A DNA stretch of 47,158 bases from Brachyspira sp. CAG:484 (GCA_000431315.1 HF989732.1:1-47158); one strand, 5' to 3'; shown: positions 34,201 to 42,273, counted from the stretch's first letter. Translations and numbers: made by a program. The notes: generated by a model from the letters alone, not told the origin.

Positions 34201-37200
34201 CTAGTGTAGCCTGGGTTATACCTTTTTCTTCTGCTATTTCTTTCTGGGTTCTGTAGACGGCATTATTATCCTCAGTGGTATTTTGTTGAGGTATTTTTTG
34301 TTTACTTTGCCTTTGTTTTTCATATGTTCCGTTTAAAATTGATTCGATAAAGGATTTGTTTGGTTCTTTTGTTATATCAATCATCCCGTTGCTTTCTCTG
34401 ACAAGACGATTATTTTTCAGATGGTAGTTTAGTCCGGTACCATTTGAATATCCAAGCATATCGGCAATTTCGGTTATGGTTTTCAAATTAGAGTTGTATT
34501 TCTTTTCGCGGTTAACCCTTGAATATTCTTTATTCACAGAACTGTTGACGTCAATTCTGCCTTCTTCATCAATTTCGATTTTCCCGTTTGTTATTGCTCG
34601 TATAATTGTAGTTTCTGTGTTTTCATTTCTCCTTGCAAATTCTGCTACAGAAACGAAATAATCTTTTACAGAAAGTTCTTTGTTTCTGAATTTTTCGACA
34701 AAAGTTTTATTAGGCTCAGCGTCATAATTTATCTTTCCGTTTTCATCTGCAATAAGAAGTTTATGTCTGATGCAATATTCAAGCGGAAGCTTGCCAAGGA
34801 TTGACTGGATATTTTTATCTGTTACCGGTTCTATAACTTTTTCTTTTTTCTGTCTTTCGCCTTTCTGAAAATTTTCTACAAATTTTTTGTTCAATTCGTC
34901 TGTAAGGTCAATTTTTCCATCTGCATTTAACTTTAAATGACCCTGCTGAATATGGTAGTCAACAGAATGTATATTTATACCGAGAGTTTTGCCAAGTGCA
35001 CCTCTGGTGGTTATGTTTTCATTCTGTAGATTAAGCCTTTTTTCTATAAAAGCTTTGTTCTGTTCGTTTTCTATATCATATTTATTTGAAATATCCTGTA
35101 TAAGCTGGCCCGAGCGCACCATAGAAGATAGTCTTTCCGGTGCAATACCAAGCATTTCGCTAAGCTCTTCTTTTGTAATAAGCGATGGTCTGTTTATTTC
35201 TTCTATGAACTTTATGTTGTCAGGATTGCTGCTGTCTATTTTGCCCTCAGGGGTTAAAGTGATTTTCCCGAGTTCTATATATTTTTTCAGCATATGGGAA
35301 GAAATTCCGTTTTCTGAGGCAAACTTTGCAGCGCTTTTTAACGGATTGTCCAAATCTTTTTTACCGGCAGGAGTATTGCGGTGAATTTGTCCGTACTCAT
35401 CTATTGTGTATCTTTGATTAACATCTGTTTTACTTTGTGAAGTCAGATTTAAGTCTTCTCCGTTTTGAATTTTTTGTCTGAAACGTGCTATTACGTTAGA
35501 GAGTGCAGCATCATCATTTTTGTTTATGTATTCTTGATATGCTCTGTTGGAACGGTTGTTTCCTAGATAATATGCTTCGTTCTCAACAAGCTGTTTAGGA
35601 TATTCCGGATTGTCGCTGTCTTTATAATCTATCATTTCGTCAGTGTAAATTCTTGACATATAATCATCAAGACCATTTTTTGCATGCGGATTTTCCTTTG
35701 CATACTGTAAGAGTTTTTGGGTATAAGGGAGGCTGATTGTATGTTCAAAGTCTTTCTGCGGAGTTTTACCGGTTTTACAAAGCTGCATCAAGCCTTCTTC
35801 TCCGTATTTTGTTAAAATATCCTTGTATTGAATAACATGCTGAAATTCGTGGCTTAGCATTTTTAAGGCATCTGCCGGGTCATTTATATCTTTGTTAATA
35901 AGAAGTTCAGCGTTATTCCAAGCCCAATAGCCGTCATTGCTGCCTGTGCTGCCAAATCTTACCGGAGGCTCATAACCTTTTAGCCCAAATTCGTTTGACA
36001 ATATGTTTACAACTTTTTCTGCAAAGACCTGTTTGTTTTGTGCGAAATTTTTGCTAAGTTCTTTGAGTTCTGATGAGTGATTTTTTATTACCTCATCTAT
36101 CCGGTTTCCAATTTGAGCGTAGTGTGCTTCCATTATTTCTGGATTAAGGTGTTTCAGCACATTGAGAAATTCCTTGTCCGGGGCATTGTATTTCATTGGT
36201 GCGGGTGGAAACCCTTTCTGCGGATTTTCTTTGGAAATTTTTAGACCTACTTTATCCTGTAACTTTTGTGCTGCATTTTTACCCGGATTAGGCATATTCA
36301 TAGTTGCATTACCTGCTGCGGCTTTTGGAATTTCTGTTCCGGAATTTTCCAGAGCCCTGCCAAGTAGGAATGTAGCAAGAATATTCTCATCTGAGGCTTT
36401 AAATATAAGTCTTCCGTCTGCATCTTTCAGGGTATAGCTTCCATCTATATTTTTTTGCACATTCATATCAGGGTTATTGTTTCTGAAAGCTTTTGACAGC
36501 CTTCCGCCGGCAATCATCATACCGATATTCATTCCGCCGTTTGTTTGGAGAGAAGAAATTATATCTCCGTTCTGGGTAATCATATCCAATACAACATCAG
36601 CGCTTGTTTCAGCTGTTATCCCGCCGGCTTTGGCAGCGGCATTCAAACCTTTTCCGTTAAAAGCCTTTTGGACTGCTCCTGTAATTATTGTTGGTTTTGT
36701 TTTTAATAAAGCTTCTACCGAATTTCCTATCGGACCTGACACATATGCACCTAAGCCGCCATATAGCAAGCCGTTTTTCCATTTTGCTATAATTTCAGCT
36801 TTCTTTTGTGAAGTTAAGCCGTTTTCACTGGTAACAGCGTCAAGGGTTGTAATTGCCGCAGGAACTGAAGCCATAGTTGTTGTCATTCCTGCTTTCAAAA
36901 TCTGTCCGGCAGCTTTTTGCCCTAAGCTTGCTGCTATTCTGCTTCCTGCGGAGGATATAACCCCTGAGCCTGGCAATAGCAGTGAGGCTGCTATTGTTAC
37001 TCCGATTTCAGCGTAGGCTGCATATTTTTTGGCATTTTCTATGTAATTTGCAGCCATTTGCTCTGCATCTTCGCTGCCTATAGCCTTCCGGCATAGAGCA
37101 TTATACTCTTTTGTGTGCTGAGCAAAGCTTTTCCCGTCAAGTTCTCTAGCTAAACTTGTTTTGCAATCTTTTTCCAGCTTTTCGAGGCAGGTTAAAAATT

Positions 37201-38074
37201 GTGCATTTAATTCTTTTTTATTTGTAATTCCTTCAGAACATTTTTTGATATATGCGTTTCTGATATTTGTATCTCCGCTGCAAAATTCATCAAGAACTTT
37301 TATAAATTCTTCTTCAAAATTTTCCTTTCTTGCAGGGATAATTTGACCTCGCTCACGAGCCTGTTCAAGAGCCATATCCGTTGCATAAACAGTTCTTACA
37401 TGTTTTAATCCTTCTTGAAGTCTGTCGTATTTTTCCTGAAATGCAGTCAGCCTTGTGTATTCTTCTGATTTAGCTTTTAATTCTTCAATGTTTTTAGGGT
37501 TGAAGCTTACTTTCCTGTCCTTCTCAAATCTGTATTCAAATTTACCTTCGTGTACGGCATAATCTCTTAAAGTTTCAGCCTTTTCTAGTTCGCTGCTCAA
37601 TCTATTCTCAAGTTCATGGCTTGTTTCTGACCCGATTAAAGACTTAAAGTTGTTTACTCCGTTGTGCAGTGATATAAAGCCTATACTTTTATTAAAGTTT
37701 TCGATGTCATTTTTTGCATTAGCAGTTGAATTATAAATAAACTCTCCTGCAAAATTTCTTAATTCCAGTTTTTCCTGCGGAGTATATGTTTTTTCTTCTG
37801 TTTCTGTTTTTGGGGAGCTGCTTTTTTCTGCTTCCCAGCCCATAATACCGTAATCATTCTTGAAACTGAAAATTTTTTCACCAGAGTAATTTTCTTTATT
37901 TTTCAGATTATCAAGCCCCCAGGTTGGGGTTTCGGCAGCAGATTTTTTACCGGAAATTAGAAGATTTAGTTCTTCTGTTGTTAAATTTTCCAGCTCTTTA
38001 CGCTTTAAGTCAGCTTCTTTACCTGTTAAACCCAGTGATTTAATATATAAGTTTATTTGAATAGGATCTGCCAT
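31271..38074 (-). CDS. Giant multidomain protein with HExxH metallopeptidase-like motif and eight HTH-like repeats (2267 aa)
   Basis: Not a recognised family. In order: a helical N-terminal part (1-350), with no signal peptide; a Gly/Ala-rich hydrophobic region (about 353-410, AASLLLPGSGVISSAGSRIA) that could insert in or cross membranes; and a zinc-peptidase-like segment with H742-E-F-Q-H746 in LKMLSHEFQHVIQY and acidic residues downstream. Eight tandem modules follow at about 912-1405 (HTH-like; separate entry), then a long helical C-terminus (1405-2267) with no motif I can name. AAAGG lies 6 nt before the ATG. Such an architecture is typical of secreted effectors or polymorphic-toxin-like proteins, but the delivery route is unknown. 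Codon use looks like the neighbours. Downstream of the GT6 gene by 69 bp on the same strand. Confidence 0.75.
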   Translation of the reverse strand: MADPIQINLYIKSLGLTGKEADLKRKELENLTTEELNLLISGKKSAAETPTWGLDNLKNKENYSGEKIFSFKNDYGIMGWEAEKSSSPKTETEEKTYTPQEKLELRNFAGEFIYNSTANAKNDIENFNKSIGFISLHNGVNNFKSLIGSETSHELENRLSSELEKAETLRDYAVHEGKFEYRFEKDRKVSFNPKNIEELKAKSEEYTRLTAFQEKYDRLQEGLKHVRTVYATDMALEQARERGQIIPARKENFEEEFIKVLDEFCSGDTNIRNAYIKKCSEGITNKKELNAQFLTCLEKLEKDCKTSLARELDGKSFAQHTKEYNALCRKAIGSEDAEQMAANYIENAKKYAAYAEIGVTIAASLLLPGSGVISSAGSRIAASLGQKAAGQILKAGMTTTMASVPAAITTLDAVTSENGLTSQKKAEIIAKWKNGLLYGGLGAYVSGPIGNSVEALLKTKPTIITGAVQKAFNGKGLNAAAKAGGITAETSADVVLDMITQNGDIISSLQTNGGMNIGMMIAGGRLSKAFRNNNPDMNVQKNIDGSYTLKDADGRLIFKASDENILATFLLGRALENSGTEIPKAAAGNATMNMPNPGKNAAQKLQDKVGLKISKENPQKGFPPAPMKYNAPDKEFLNVLKHLNPEIMEAHYAQIGNRIDEVIKNHSSELKELSKNFAQNKQVFAEKVVNILSNEFGLKGYEPPVRFGSTGSNDGYWAWNNAELLINKDINDPADALKMLSHEFQHVIQYKDILTKYGEEGLMQLCKTGKTPQKDFEHTISLPYTQKLLQYAKENPHAKNGLDDYMSRIYTDEMIDYKDSDNPEYPKQLVENEAYYLGNNRSNRAYQEYINKNDDAALSNVIARFRQKIQNGEDLNLTSQSKTDVNQRYTIDEYGQIHRNTPAGKKDLDNPLKSAAKFASENGISSHMLKKYIELGKITLTPEGKIDSSNPDNIKFIEEINRPSLITKEELSEMLGIAPERLSSMVRSGQLIQDISNKYDIENEQNKAFIEKRLNLQNENITTRGALGKTLGINIHSVDYHIQQGHLKLNADGKIDLTDELNKKFVENFQKGERQKKEKVIEPVTDKNIQSILGKLPLEYCIRHKLLIADENGKINYDAEPNKTFVEKFRNKELSVKDYFVSVAEFARRNENTETTIIRAITNGKIEIDEEGRIDVNSSVNKEYSRVNREKKYNSNLKTITEIADMLGYSNGTGLNYHLKNNRLVRESNGMIDITKEPNKSFIESILNGTYEKQRQSKQKIPQQNTTEDNNAVYRTQKEIAEEKGITQATLAFHLAKGHLVSSGRGKIDLNNPVNDYFMKTFKKGEKFIPYEDTLPKPPKTKEVKPETLEEVNPNMVTLTEFAALTGLTNTPVIYHMNKGRIVRGEDGKFDLSNPLNRRFIQKYTDAAKAKYETMTTKELEQEKTNLQNKILPFIGRETYINAQEIQKISAEDFDSYISYTARKIINTEGFTDLQLDSLTDIFKEIITKRINDKSLPSDFSDINLIALSSKCEIPNSSKLLERLSEPVEAARELKFEETDKGFEIQIEADEAFDELISNIQSDYGAKINIIKTMQNTEKYPSSKLTEAYLYNRFLGLKLKGDNALADFMRFTPSKGHNPIAIDKINIENFVENILYKDKKVPQNDADFEKFKKHFDTKKIAESIEEIKSLYRKIFYKKVCTEETLNMLQDANPYVPVSRENLIAVVNEKLGIESAPDKTKHLIETAKYKDRRGRRTPVENEIKEYIEAFHSVKTIKTYNELVQLYNRYCGVNKNDKIAGELLEDLKMTDVDGEFNKESILLNEDIIKDIIKKYEKYADINKAAEVSSLKASYNEYEFIIDEVKELMENAGIPARDGITPENLKQAKLFMGIIEKYAESVDIENINASLNSLSENFKGKLSDIAEIYDAEPVENKSEFITSLTGSNGIQNINKKLELYNRWKHNIPEDFDINSYEYFSLTNNMKLTPEQIYSTRTNLFEVLGVENYDGLESFLSSNVQGKSANKARIIYETFGQKDVDGLRNYLDEHNIDYFKIKSSIITKPAGIKSSNHSNSASKYHNVMLSFKNKDKTVSQSFDEICEIFENINGKVTLKEGDTSAYTDTSPKSIISELTKRVSHNTQKNAIFNNPTEYQNIFRLLDIDTENMTSNEIAYRLNNLTAKQEETLQKISSVLSLEEFDKTISSLHCKMRFLERFMLNDGVDINNRMECAAYINYFNNTIQNSLNNNVVIEVFQSGTDGSIIAPKFKITDNERVYTITLNDKQKIHTIF
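33860..35341 (-). repeat. Eight tandem HTH-like modules within the giant gene
   Basis: Modules start near residues 912, 965, 1021, 1084, 1140, 1197, 1274 and 1356, with a core of 50-55 residues. Each has a pattern like 'T-x-x-E-x-A-x-x-x-G-I-x-x-x-x-x-x-Y-H-I-x-x-G-x-L/I', then 'DGKIDLxNPxNKxFIExF'. Examples are VTLTEFAALTGLTNTPVIYH and ITTRGALGKTLGINIHSVDY. The helix-turn-helix plus short wing and the 'DGKID' strand resemble phage terminase small-subunit (Nu1-like) and MerR/excisionase-type DNA-binding domains. Divergence between modules argues against recent expansion. Whether they bind DNA is inferred. Confidence 0.65.
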
Positions 38075-38143
38075 CTTCTGCCTTTACACACTAATATATA
38101 TAATGGCTTACGGCAGTGTTACTAAAAACTTTAGGCTTTTTTT

Positions 38144-39019
38144 CTATTTTTTTACTTTTTTTAACATTGGTTTCATAATTTTGTTTTTCATGAAATTAAA
38201 TGCTTTACGGAAGAAGCCTCTAAAATAATCTTTAACTGTAAAACTTTTTTTGTCGGAGAGTCTGCGCATATAATCAAATCCTCCGTATCGGGGGGAATTT
38301 TTATTTAGAATAATCATCTTTATATCTTTTTGAAATTCTTCCAGATTATCTTTGTTCCAGTAATTATATGAGCTTTCCCAAAGCGGGTTAAACTCTAAAA
38401 TGCCGTAATTTGGCGGCAGAATAAGTACATTTTTATCAAGTATGTATTTATTCAGGTGGCTTTCATCATGGAATACTGCTATTATTCCTTTATCTAAATC
38501 TTTTCTGGTATTTACTGCCAGTTCATGTGCCATTTTTAAAAAAGCTCTGCTGGTTCCGCCGTTAAAACCTCCCATTACATCTTTATGTTTGGTTCCGTAT
38601 GGTATATATGCTGTAGATTCCGGATTTCTTTCATAATTTATATAAGAATCCGGTTCTTCTTTATACCTCCACTGGTTTTCAACTGTCATTAATCCCTGTT
38701 CTTCTGTCGGCAGAATTTCATCACCGACTTCTGAAACTGGCTTCATTGTTCCGTTAATAAAATAGATGTAATCCATTTTTTCAAGCTCTTTTTCGACTTT
38801 TAGAAATGTTTCAAATCTCAGCAGTGTTTCATTTGGCCAGCCAAGACAGTTATGTTTTACAAGAACCACATTATCCGGTATCTTTTTGAGTTCTGCGTCA
38901 GTAAACAGAAAATATGTTTTTTCATGATTTTTTAATAAATATTTTTCACAAGCCTTGTAGAAATCCTTCCAAAAGCAGATGTATCTTCCTGTTGCTATAA
39001 ATAATATTCCGATTTTCAT
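38144..39019 (-). CDS. GT6-family glycosyltransferase (ABO histo-blood-group-like)
   Basis: A 291-aa protein aligning along its length with the GT6 family (human A/B transferases and bacterial homologues). Landmarks are the start IGILFIATGRYICFWKDFY; Y-F-L-F-T-D at 36-41; YERNPESTAYIP at 129-140 (human YERRPQSQAYIP); MGGFNGG at 149-155; and HDESHLNKY at 184-192, containing the conserved catalytic-region Glu (E186). The metal-binding DVD of the animal enzymes is replaced by N89-G-T91, as in bacterial members that lack DXD (usually NXN) and act without metal. GT6 enzymes transfer Gal or GalNAc alpha-1,3 from a UDP-sugar. A basic tail (FRKAFNFMKNKIMKPMLKKVKK region) suggests membrane attachment. 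The start overlaps the epimerase stop (ATGA), so translation is coupled. A six-C run is also present near the 3' end. Confidence 0.9.
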   Translation of the reverse strand: MKIGILFIATGRYICFWKDFYKACEKYLLKNHEKTYFLFTDAELKKIPDNVVLVKHNCLGWPNETLLRFETFLKVEKELEKMDYIYFINGTMKPVSEVGDEILPTEEQGLMTVENQWRYKEEPDSYINYERNPESTAYIPYGTKHKDVMGGFNGGTSRAFLKMAHELAVNTRKDLDKGIIAVFHDESHLNKYILDKNVLILPPNYGILEFNPLWESSYNYWNKDNLEEFQKDIKMIILNKNSPRYGGFDYMRRLSDKKSFTVKDYFRGFFRKAFNFMKNKIMKPMLKKVKK

Positions 39020-39919
39020 ATTTTTATTTCCATATAATTTTTCACCAATTTTGACAGCCCTGTTTTTAAGTCAATATCAGGATAATAAAATTTTTTGATT
39101 TTGCTGTTATCAAGAACATTTCTGTTAATACTGCCAATTGGGGCAGGCATATAAACAGGTTTTTGGTTGTAACCTGTAATTTTTGATAATTCTTCAAAAA
39201 GCAAGTTTATCGGGGTTTCAATTCCGCTTGAGCAGTTAAAAGTTTCGTTCTTTATATTTGTTTCAAGTACGCGCAAGTTTGCTTCAACAACATTATCAAT
39301 ACAAATGAAATCTCTTGTTTGTGTACCATCGCCATATATAATTATCTTTTCGTTATGCAGCATTCCGTTCACAAACTTTGTTACTACACCTGCCCCCCCC
39401 CCCATCTCTAAGAAGTCCATCCCCGTAGACGTTTGAGTATCTGAATATAATATAATCAATACCTGAAATTTTTATATAATTTTCCATTGCGAGTTTTGAA
39501 ACAGCATATGGGGATAACGGATTTGGTATTGCATTTTCATTTATCGGAAGTGATTGGGAATCTCCGTAAATTGCAGCTGTTGATGCTCCGATAATTTTTT
39601 TGACATTATACTTTTTACATAAGTTTATAAGGTTTAGTGTTCCAATAATATTTTCACAGGCATCATGCTGCGGGTTGTTTACCGAATTATTCACAGAAAC
39701 CTGTGCTGCAAGGTGGATTACACAGTCAATATTATTCTCCAAAAAGACCTGTTCGAGTTTTTGTGATTTAATATCAGTTTGATAGTGTTTTACTGGTATA
39801 TCTGAACAGAATTTTTTAGTATCAACAGTAACTATGTTATATTTTTTATTTTCACAAAATGCTTTTGTGAAACGGCTCCCTAAGAAACCTTCAGAGCCGG
39901 TTATTAATATAGTTATCAT
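39016..39919 (-). pseudogene. NAD-dependent sugar-nucleotide epimerase/dehydratase, out of frame at a G11 tract
   Basis: An extended SDR enzyme of the GalE/UDP-sugar 4-epimerase type. Frame 1 (from 39919) gives ITILITGSEGFLGSRF (Rossmann GxxGxxG), VIHLAAQ, GASTAAIYG and the catalytic SPYAVSKLAMENY, then RYSNVYGDGLLRDGGGG. It then goes wrong and stops at 39353. Frame 2 continues GVVTKFVNGMLHNEKIIIYG, DGTQTRDFICIDNVVEA and the C-terminal domain to 39016. The switch point is a run of eleven Gs (coding strand). Ten would restore one 300-aa protein, the usual family length. It could supply UDP-Gal or UDP-GalNAc for the coupled GT6 enzyme. It may be phase-variable (currently off), a true pseudogene or an assembly error. 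The ribosome site is weak. Confidence 0.85.
39393..39403 (-). repeat. G11 homopolymer (C11 on plus strand), candidate phase-variation tract
   Basis: Eleven identical bases within the epimerase gene. Ten keep the frame, so with eleven the gene is off and the coupled GT6 gene loses its translating ribosomes. Confidence 0.8.
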
Positions 39920-39937
39920 TTTGTTATTATATATTAC

Positions 39938-39955
39938 TTTTACACTTTTGTAAAA
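39938..39955. promoter_or_regulatory. Inverted repeat upstream of the epimerase-GT6 operon
   Basis: TTTTACA-CTTT-TGTAAAA: 7-bp perfect arms and a 4-bp spacer, between an upstream TATAAT-like site and the epimerase ATG. It could be a repressor operator or a small hairpin. A second TATAAT lies about 6 bp before the ATG, so a leaderless transcript is possible. Confidence 0.35.
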
Positions 39956-40068
39956 TTATTATAATTCATCTTTTAAATACCTCATTGAGCAATGCAATTT
40001 CTTACAGGCTGCAATCAATATAAGACATAATTTGTTAATATTTTTTGAAAATTAGAGTAAGAGGAAAA

Positions 40069-42204
40069 ATGCTAAAAAATACCAGACACTTTGCAATCTT
40101 AGCTGTTTTGCTATGTTTAAATTTTAATCTTGTCTTTGCTGGAGAAACCCCGGTACAACAGAATGCTAAATATCCTGATTACGCTTATCAGTATTTAGGC
40201 AATGACAGGTTTGAAGGGTTTAACAGAAAAATGTTCACATTTAATTCAAAATTGAACAAGTTTGTTATCAAACCGGTACATATTTTATATGCTTCTATAA
40301 TGCCGCAATATGGTATGGACAGGATAAAATGTGCCTGTTCAAATATTGAATATCCTATAAGATTAACAAGCTGTCTTATCCAGCGTGATTTCCCCGCATC
40401 AGGACGTGAAACCCTGAGGTTTCTTACAAACACTACAATCGGGTTAGGCGGACTTTATGATCCCGCCAAAAAACTTTTTCATCTCGAGCCGGTTGCAGAG
40501 GATATGGAGCAGGCTCTTGCCAAATGTAAAATTAAAAGCGGACCGTATCTTGTAGTGCCTGTTTTAGCTTCCACAACTCCAAGAGGACTTGCGGGCAAGG
40601 CTCTTGATGCTGCTCTAAATCCTTCATGTTATATTGCAACTCCTGTTATTGCTCTTGTTAAGGCCGGGCTTACTTTGAATAAATCTACAGCAATTCAGCC
40701 GCTTGCTAAAGTTCTTGAAAATAACTATGCGGATCCGTATGAAGTTGCAAGGAAACTTTATGGATTGGATAATTTTATCAAAAATTCAAACCTTGACCGT
40801 AAAGAAGTTCTTGATACTGAAATATCTATATTTGACAATAACGAACTTGTAGATATGAATAATGACAACGAAATTAAGGTTACGGTTCAGCAGGAAGAGA
40901 AAGTTCCTGCCGGAGAGGATAAAATTGCGCTGAATGATATTCTAAAAGGCGGGGCAAATATCGATGATATTATCTTGAAAAGTTATGACAATAAAAATTC
41001 AAAACTCCTTGCTGACATGATATTATTTGACTACAATCCGCAAAATCCGGTTGTAGATGCAATGCGCACCGCGCTATTTGATTTGCCGGGAATAAACGAT
41101 TCAATTTGGAATGAACTTTCTTTGTGGAACAGATGTTTCAGCAAAAAAATCAAAACATCATCTGTTTCAATTGATCCTGAACGGGAAGAGTATAGGTTCA
41201 GGTATATTATGCAAAAAGATAAAAATTCTCCGGTTGCTATTATTTATCCTTCTATAGGTGAAGGTATCATGTCTTACCATTCGGTTGTGCTTGCAAAACT
41301 GTTTTTTGAAGAAGGGTATTCTGTAATAATTCAGGGAAGCCATTTCCACTGGGAATTTGTAAAAAGTATGCCAAAAGAGTACAAACCGGGAATCCCGTCA
41401 CAGGATGCTGACTATTTAAAATCAGTTACGGCAAAGATTATCAATAGTCTTCAGGCAAAATATGATTGTAATTTCAGCAGGAAAGTCCTTATCGGCACTT
41501 CTTTCGGAGCTCTCGAAACCCTTTTTCTGGCAGATAAAGAAGCCAAAAATAATACTCTCGGCATTGATAAATTTATCTCTATAAATCCGCCTGTTGAACT
41601 TATTTATGCAATGAAGCAGATTGATAAAAACAGCGAAGAATGGAATAAAAATACAGATAATAATTTTAAAAACAAAATTGCCGTAACTGCTGCTAAAGTT
41701 ATGCGTATTTATAAGATGAAAGAGGAAAATCCAGATACAAAAATTGCGGCACTTCCTTTCTCGGAGGCTGAGGCTAAACTCATCACCGGTTTTATTATGC
41801 ACCAGAAGCTATCGGATGTGGTTTTTGCAATAGAAGAAAAGTCCAAAAGTAAAAAATGTAATGATTTTTACAACTCGATTAATAATATAAATTATCAGGA
41901 CTATGCTGAAAAATACCTGCTATCGGATGCTTATTCTACTATTGAGGATTTAGATTACGATGCAAGCCTGCATTCAATAGCAGATTATCTGAAAAATAAT
42001 AACAACTATAAAATTTATCACGCAATTGACGATTATCTGGTAAATCATAACCAGCTGAAACGTTTGAAACAGTATTCAAAAGACAAAACCCTTCTTTTAA
42101 GTAACGGTTCGCATCTGGGGTTTTTATACAGGCAGGAATTTATTGATGATTTGAGGAGAGAAATTTCTTTGAAAAATATTAGTATTGCTTCAAGAGGTTA
42201 TTAA
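40069..42204 (+). CDS. MlaA (VacJ)-domain protein fused to an alpha/beta hydrolase (711 aa)
   Basis: The ATG at 40069 has AGAGG upstream; a TTG at 40045 is not supported. The signal peptide (to about VFAG) lacks a standard lipobox cysteine, unlike E. coli MlaA. The MlaA domain (about 40-240) shows DRFEGFNRKMFTFNSKLNKF, FLTNTTIGLGGLYDPA, EDMEQALAKCKIKSGPYLVV and PVLASTTPRGLAGKALD. A linker leads to an alpha/beta-hydrolase domain (about 375-705) with nucleophile motif GTSFG (S478) and a likely catalytic His in SHLGFLYRQEF (H682). MlaA removes mislocalised phospholipids from the outer membrane. A fused lipase/esterase-like domain suggests that lipids are both extracted and hydrolysed. Divergent from the epimerase operon. 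Confidence 0.82.
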   Translation: MLKNTRHFAILAVLLCLNFNLVFAGETPVQQNAKYPDYAYQYLGNDRFEGFNRKMFTFNSKLNKFVIKPVHILYASIMPQYGMDRIKCACSNIEYPIRLTSCLIQRDFPASGRETLRFLTNTTIGLGGLYDPAKKLFHLEPVAEDMEQALAKCKIKSGPYLVVPVLASTTPRGLAGKALDAALNPSCYIATPVIALVKAGLTLNKSTAIQPLAKVLENNYADPYEVARKLYGLDNFIKNSNLDRKEVLDTEISIFDNNELVDMNNDNEIKVTVQQEEKVPAGEDKIALNDILKGGANIDDIILKSYDNKNSKLLADMILFDYNPQNPVVDAMRTALFDLPGINDSIWNELSLWNRCFSKKIKTSSVSIDPEREEYRFRYIMQKDKNSPVAIIYPSIGEGIMSYHSVVLAKLFFEEGYSVIIQGSHFHWEFVKSMPKEYKPGIPSQDADYLKSVTAKIINSLQAKYDCNFSRKVLIGTSFGALETLFLADKEAKNNTLGIDKFISINPPVELIYAMKQIDKNSEEWNKNTDNNFKNKIAVTAAKVMRIYKMKEENPDTKIAALPFSEAEAKLITGFIMHQKLSDVVFAIEEKSKSKKCNDFYNSINNINYQDYAEKYLLSDAYSTIEDLDYDASLHSIADYLKNNNNYKIYHAIDDYLVNHNQLKRLKQYSKDKTLLLSNGSHLGFLYRQEFIDDLRREISLKNISIASRGY

Positions 42205-42219
42205 TTTAACCTCTTTTTT
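42192..42219 (+). terminator. Terminator overlapping the MlaA-fusion stop codon
   Basis: A 9-bp stem (AAGAGGTTA / TAACCTCTT) with a 6-nt loop followed by Ts. The TAA stop is in the loop. Confidence 0.8.
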
Positions 42220-42273
42220 ATGAAGTACTTTATATGGTGGATGACAATGGCGGATTAGTTTTTGTACGATATT

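Noticed and set aside
33860..35341. Repeats as a CRISPR array or DNA satellite
   Set aside because: They are diverged protein-coding modules in one open frame; the DNA is not repeated at constant length.
36477..37016. 179-aa frame on the plus strand
   Set aside because: It is antisense to the giant gene's Gly/Ala-rich region. Composition (Pro, Ala, Phe runs) mirrors the complement of that region and there is no start signal.
38290..38295. Six-G run in the GT6 gene as a third contingency tract
   Set aside because: Six is short, in frame, and common enough by chance; the call would need read-level evidence of variation.
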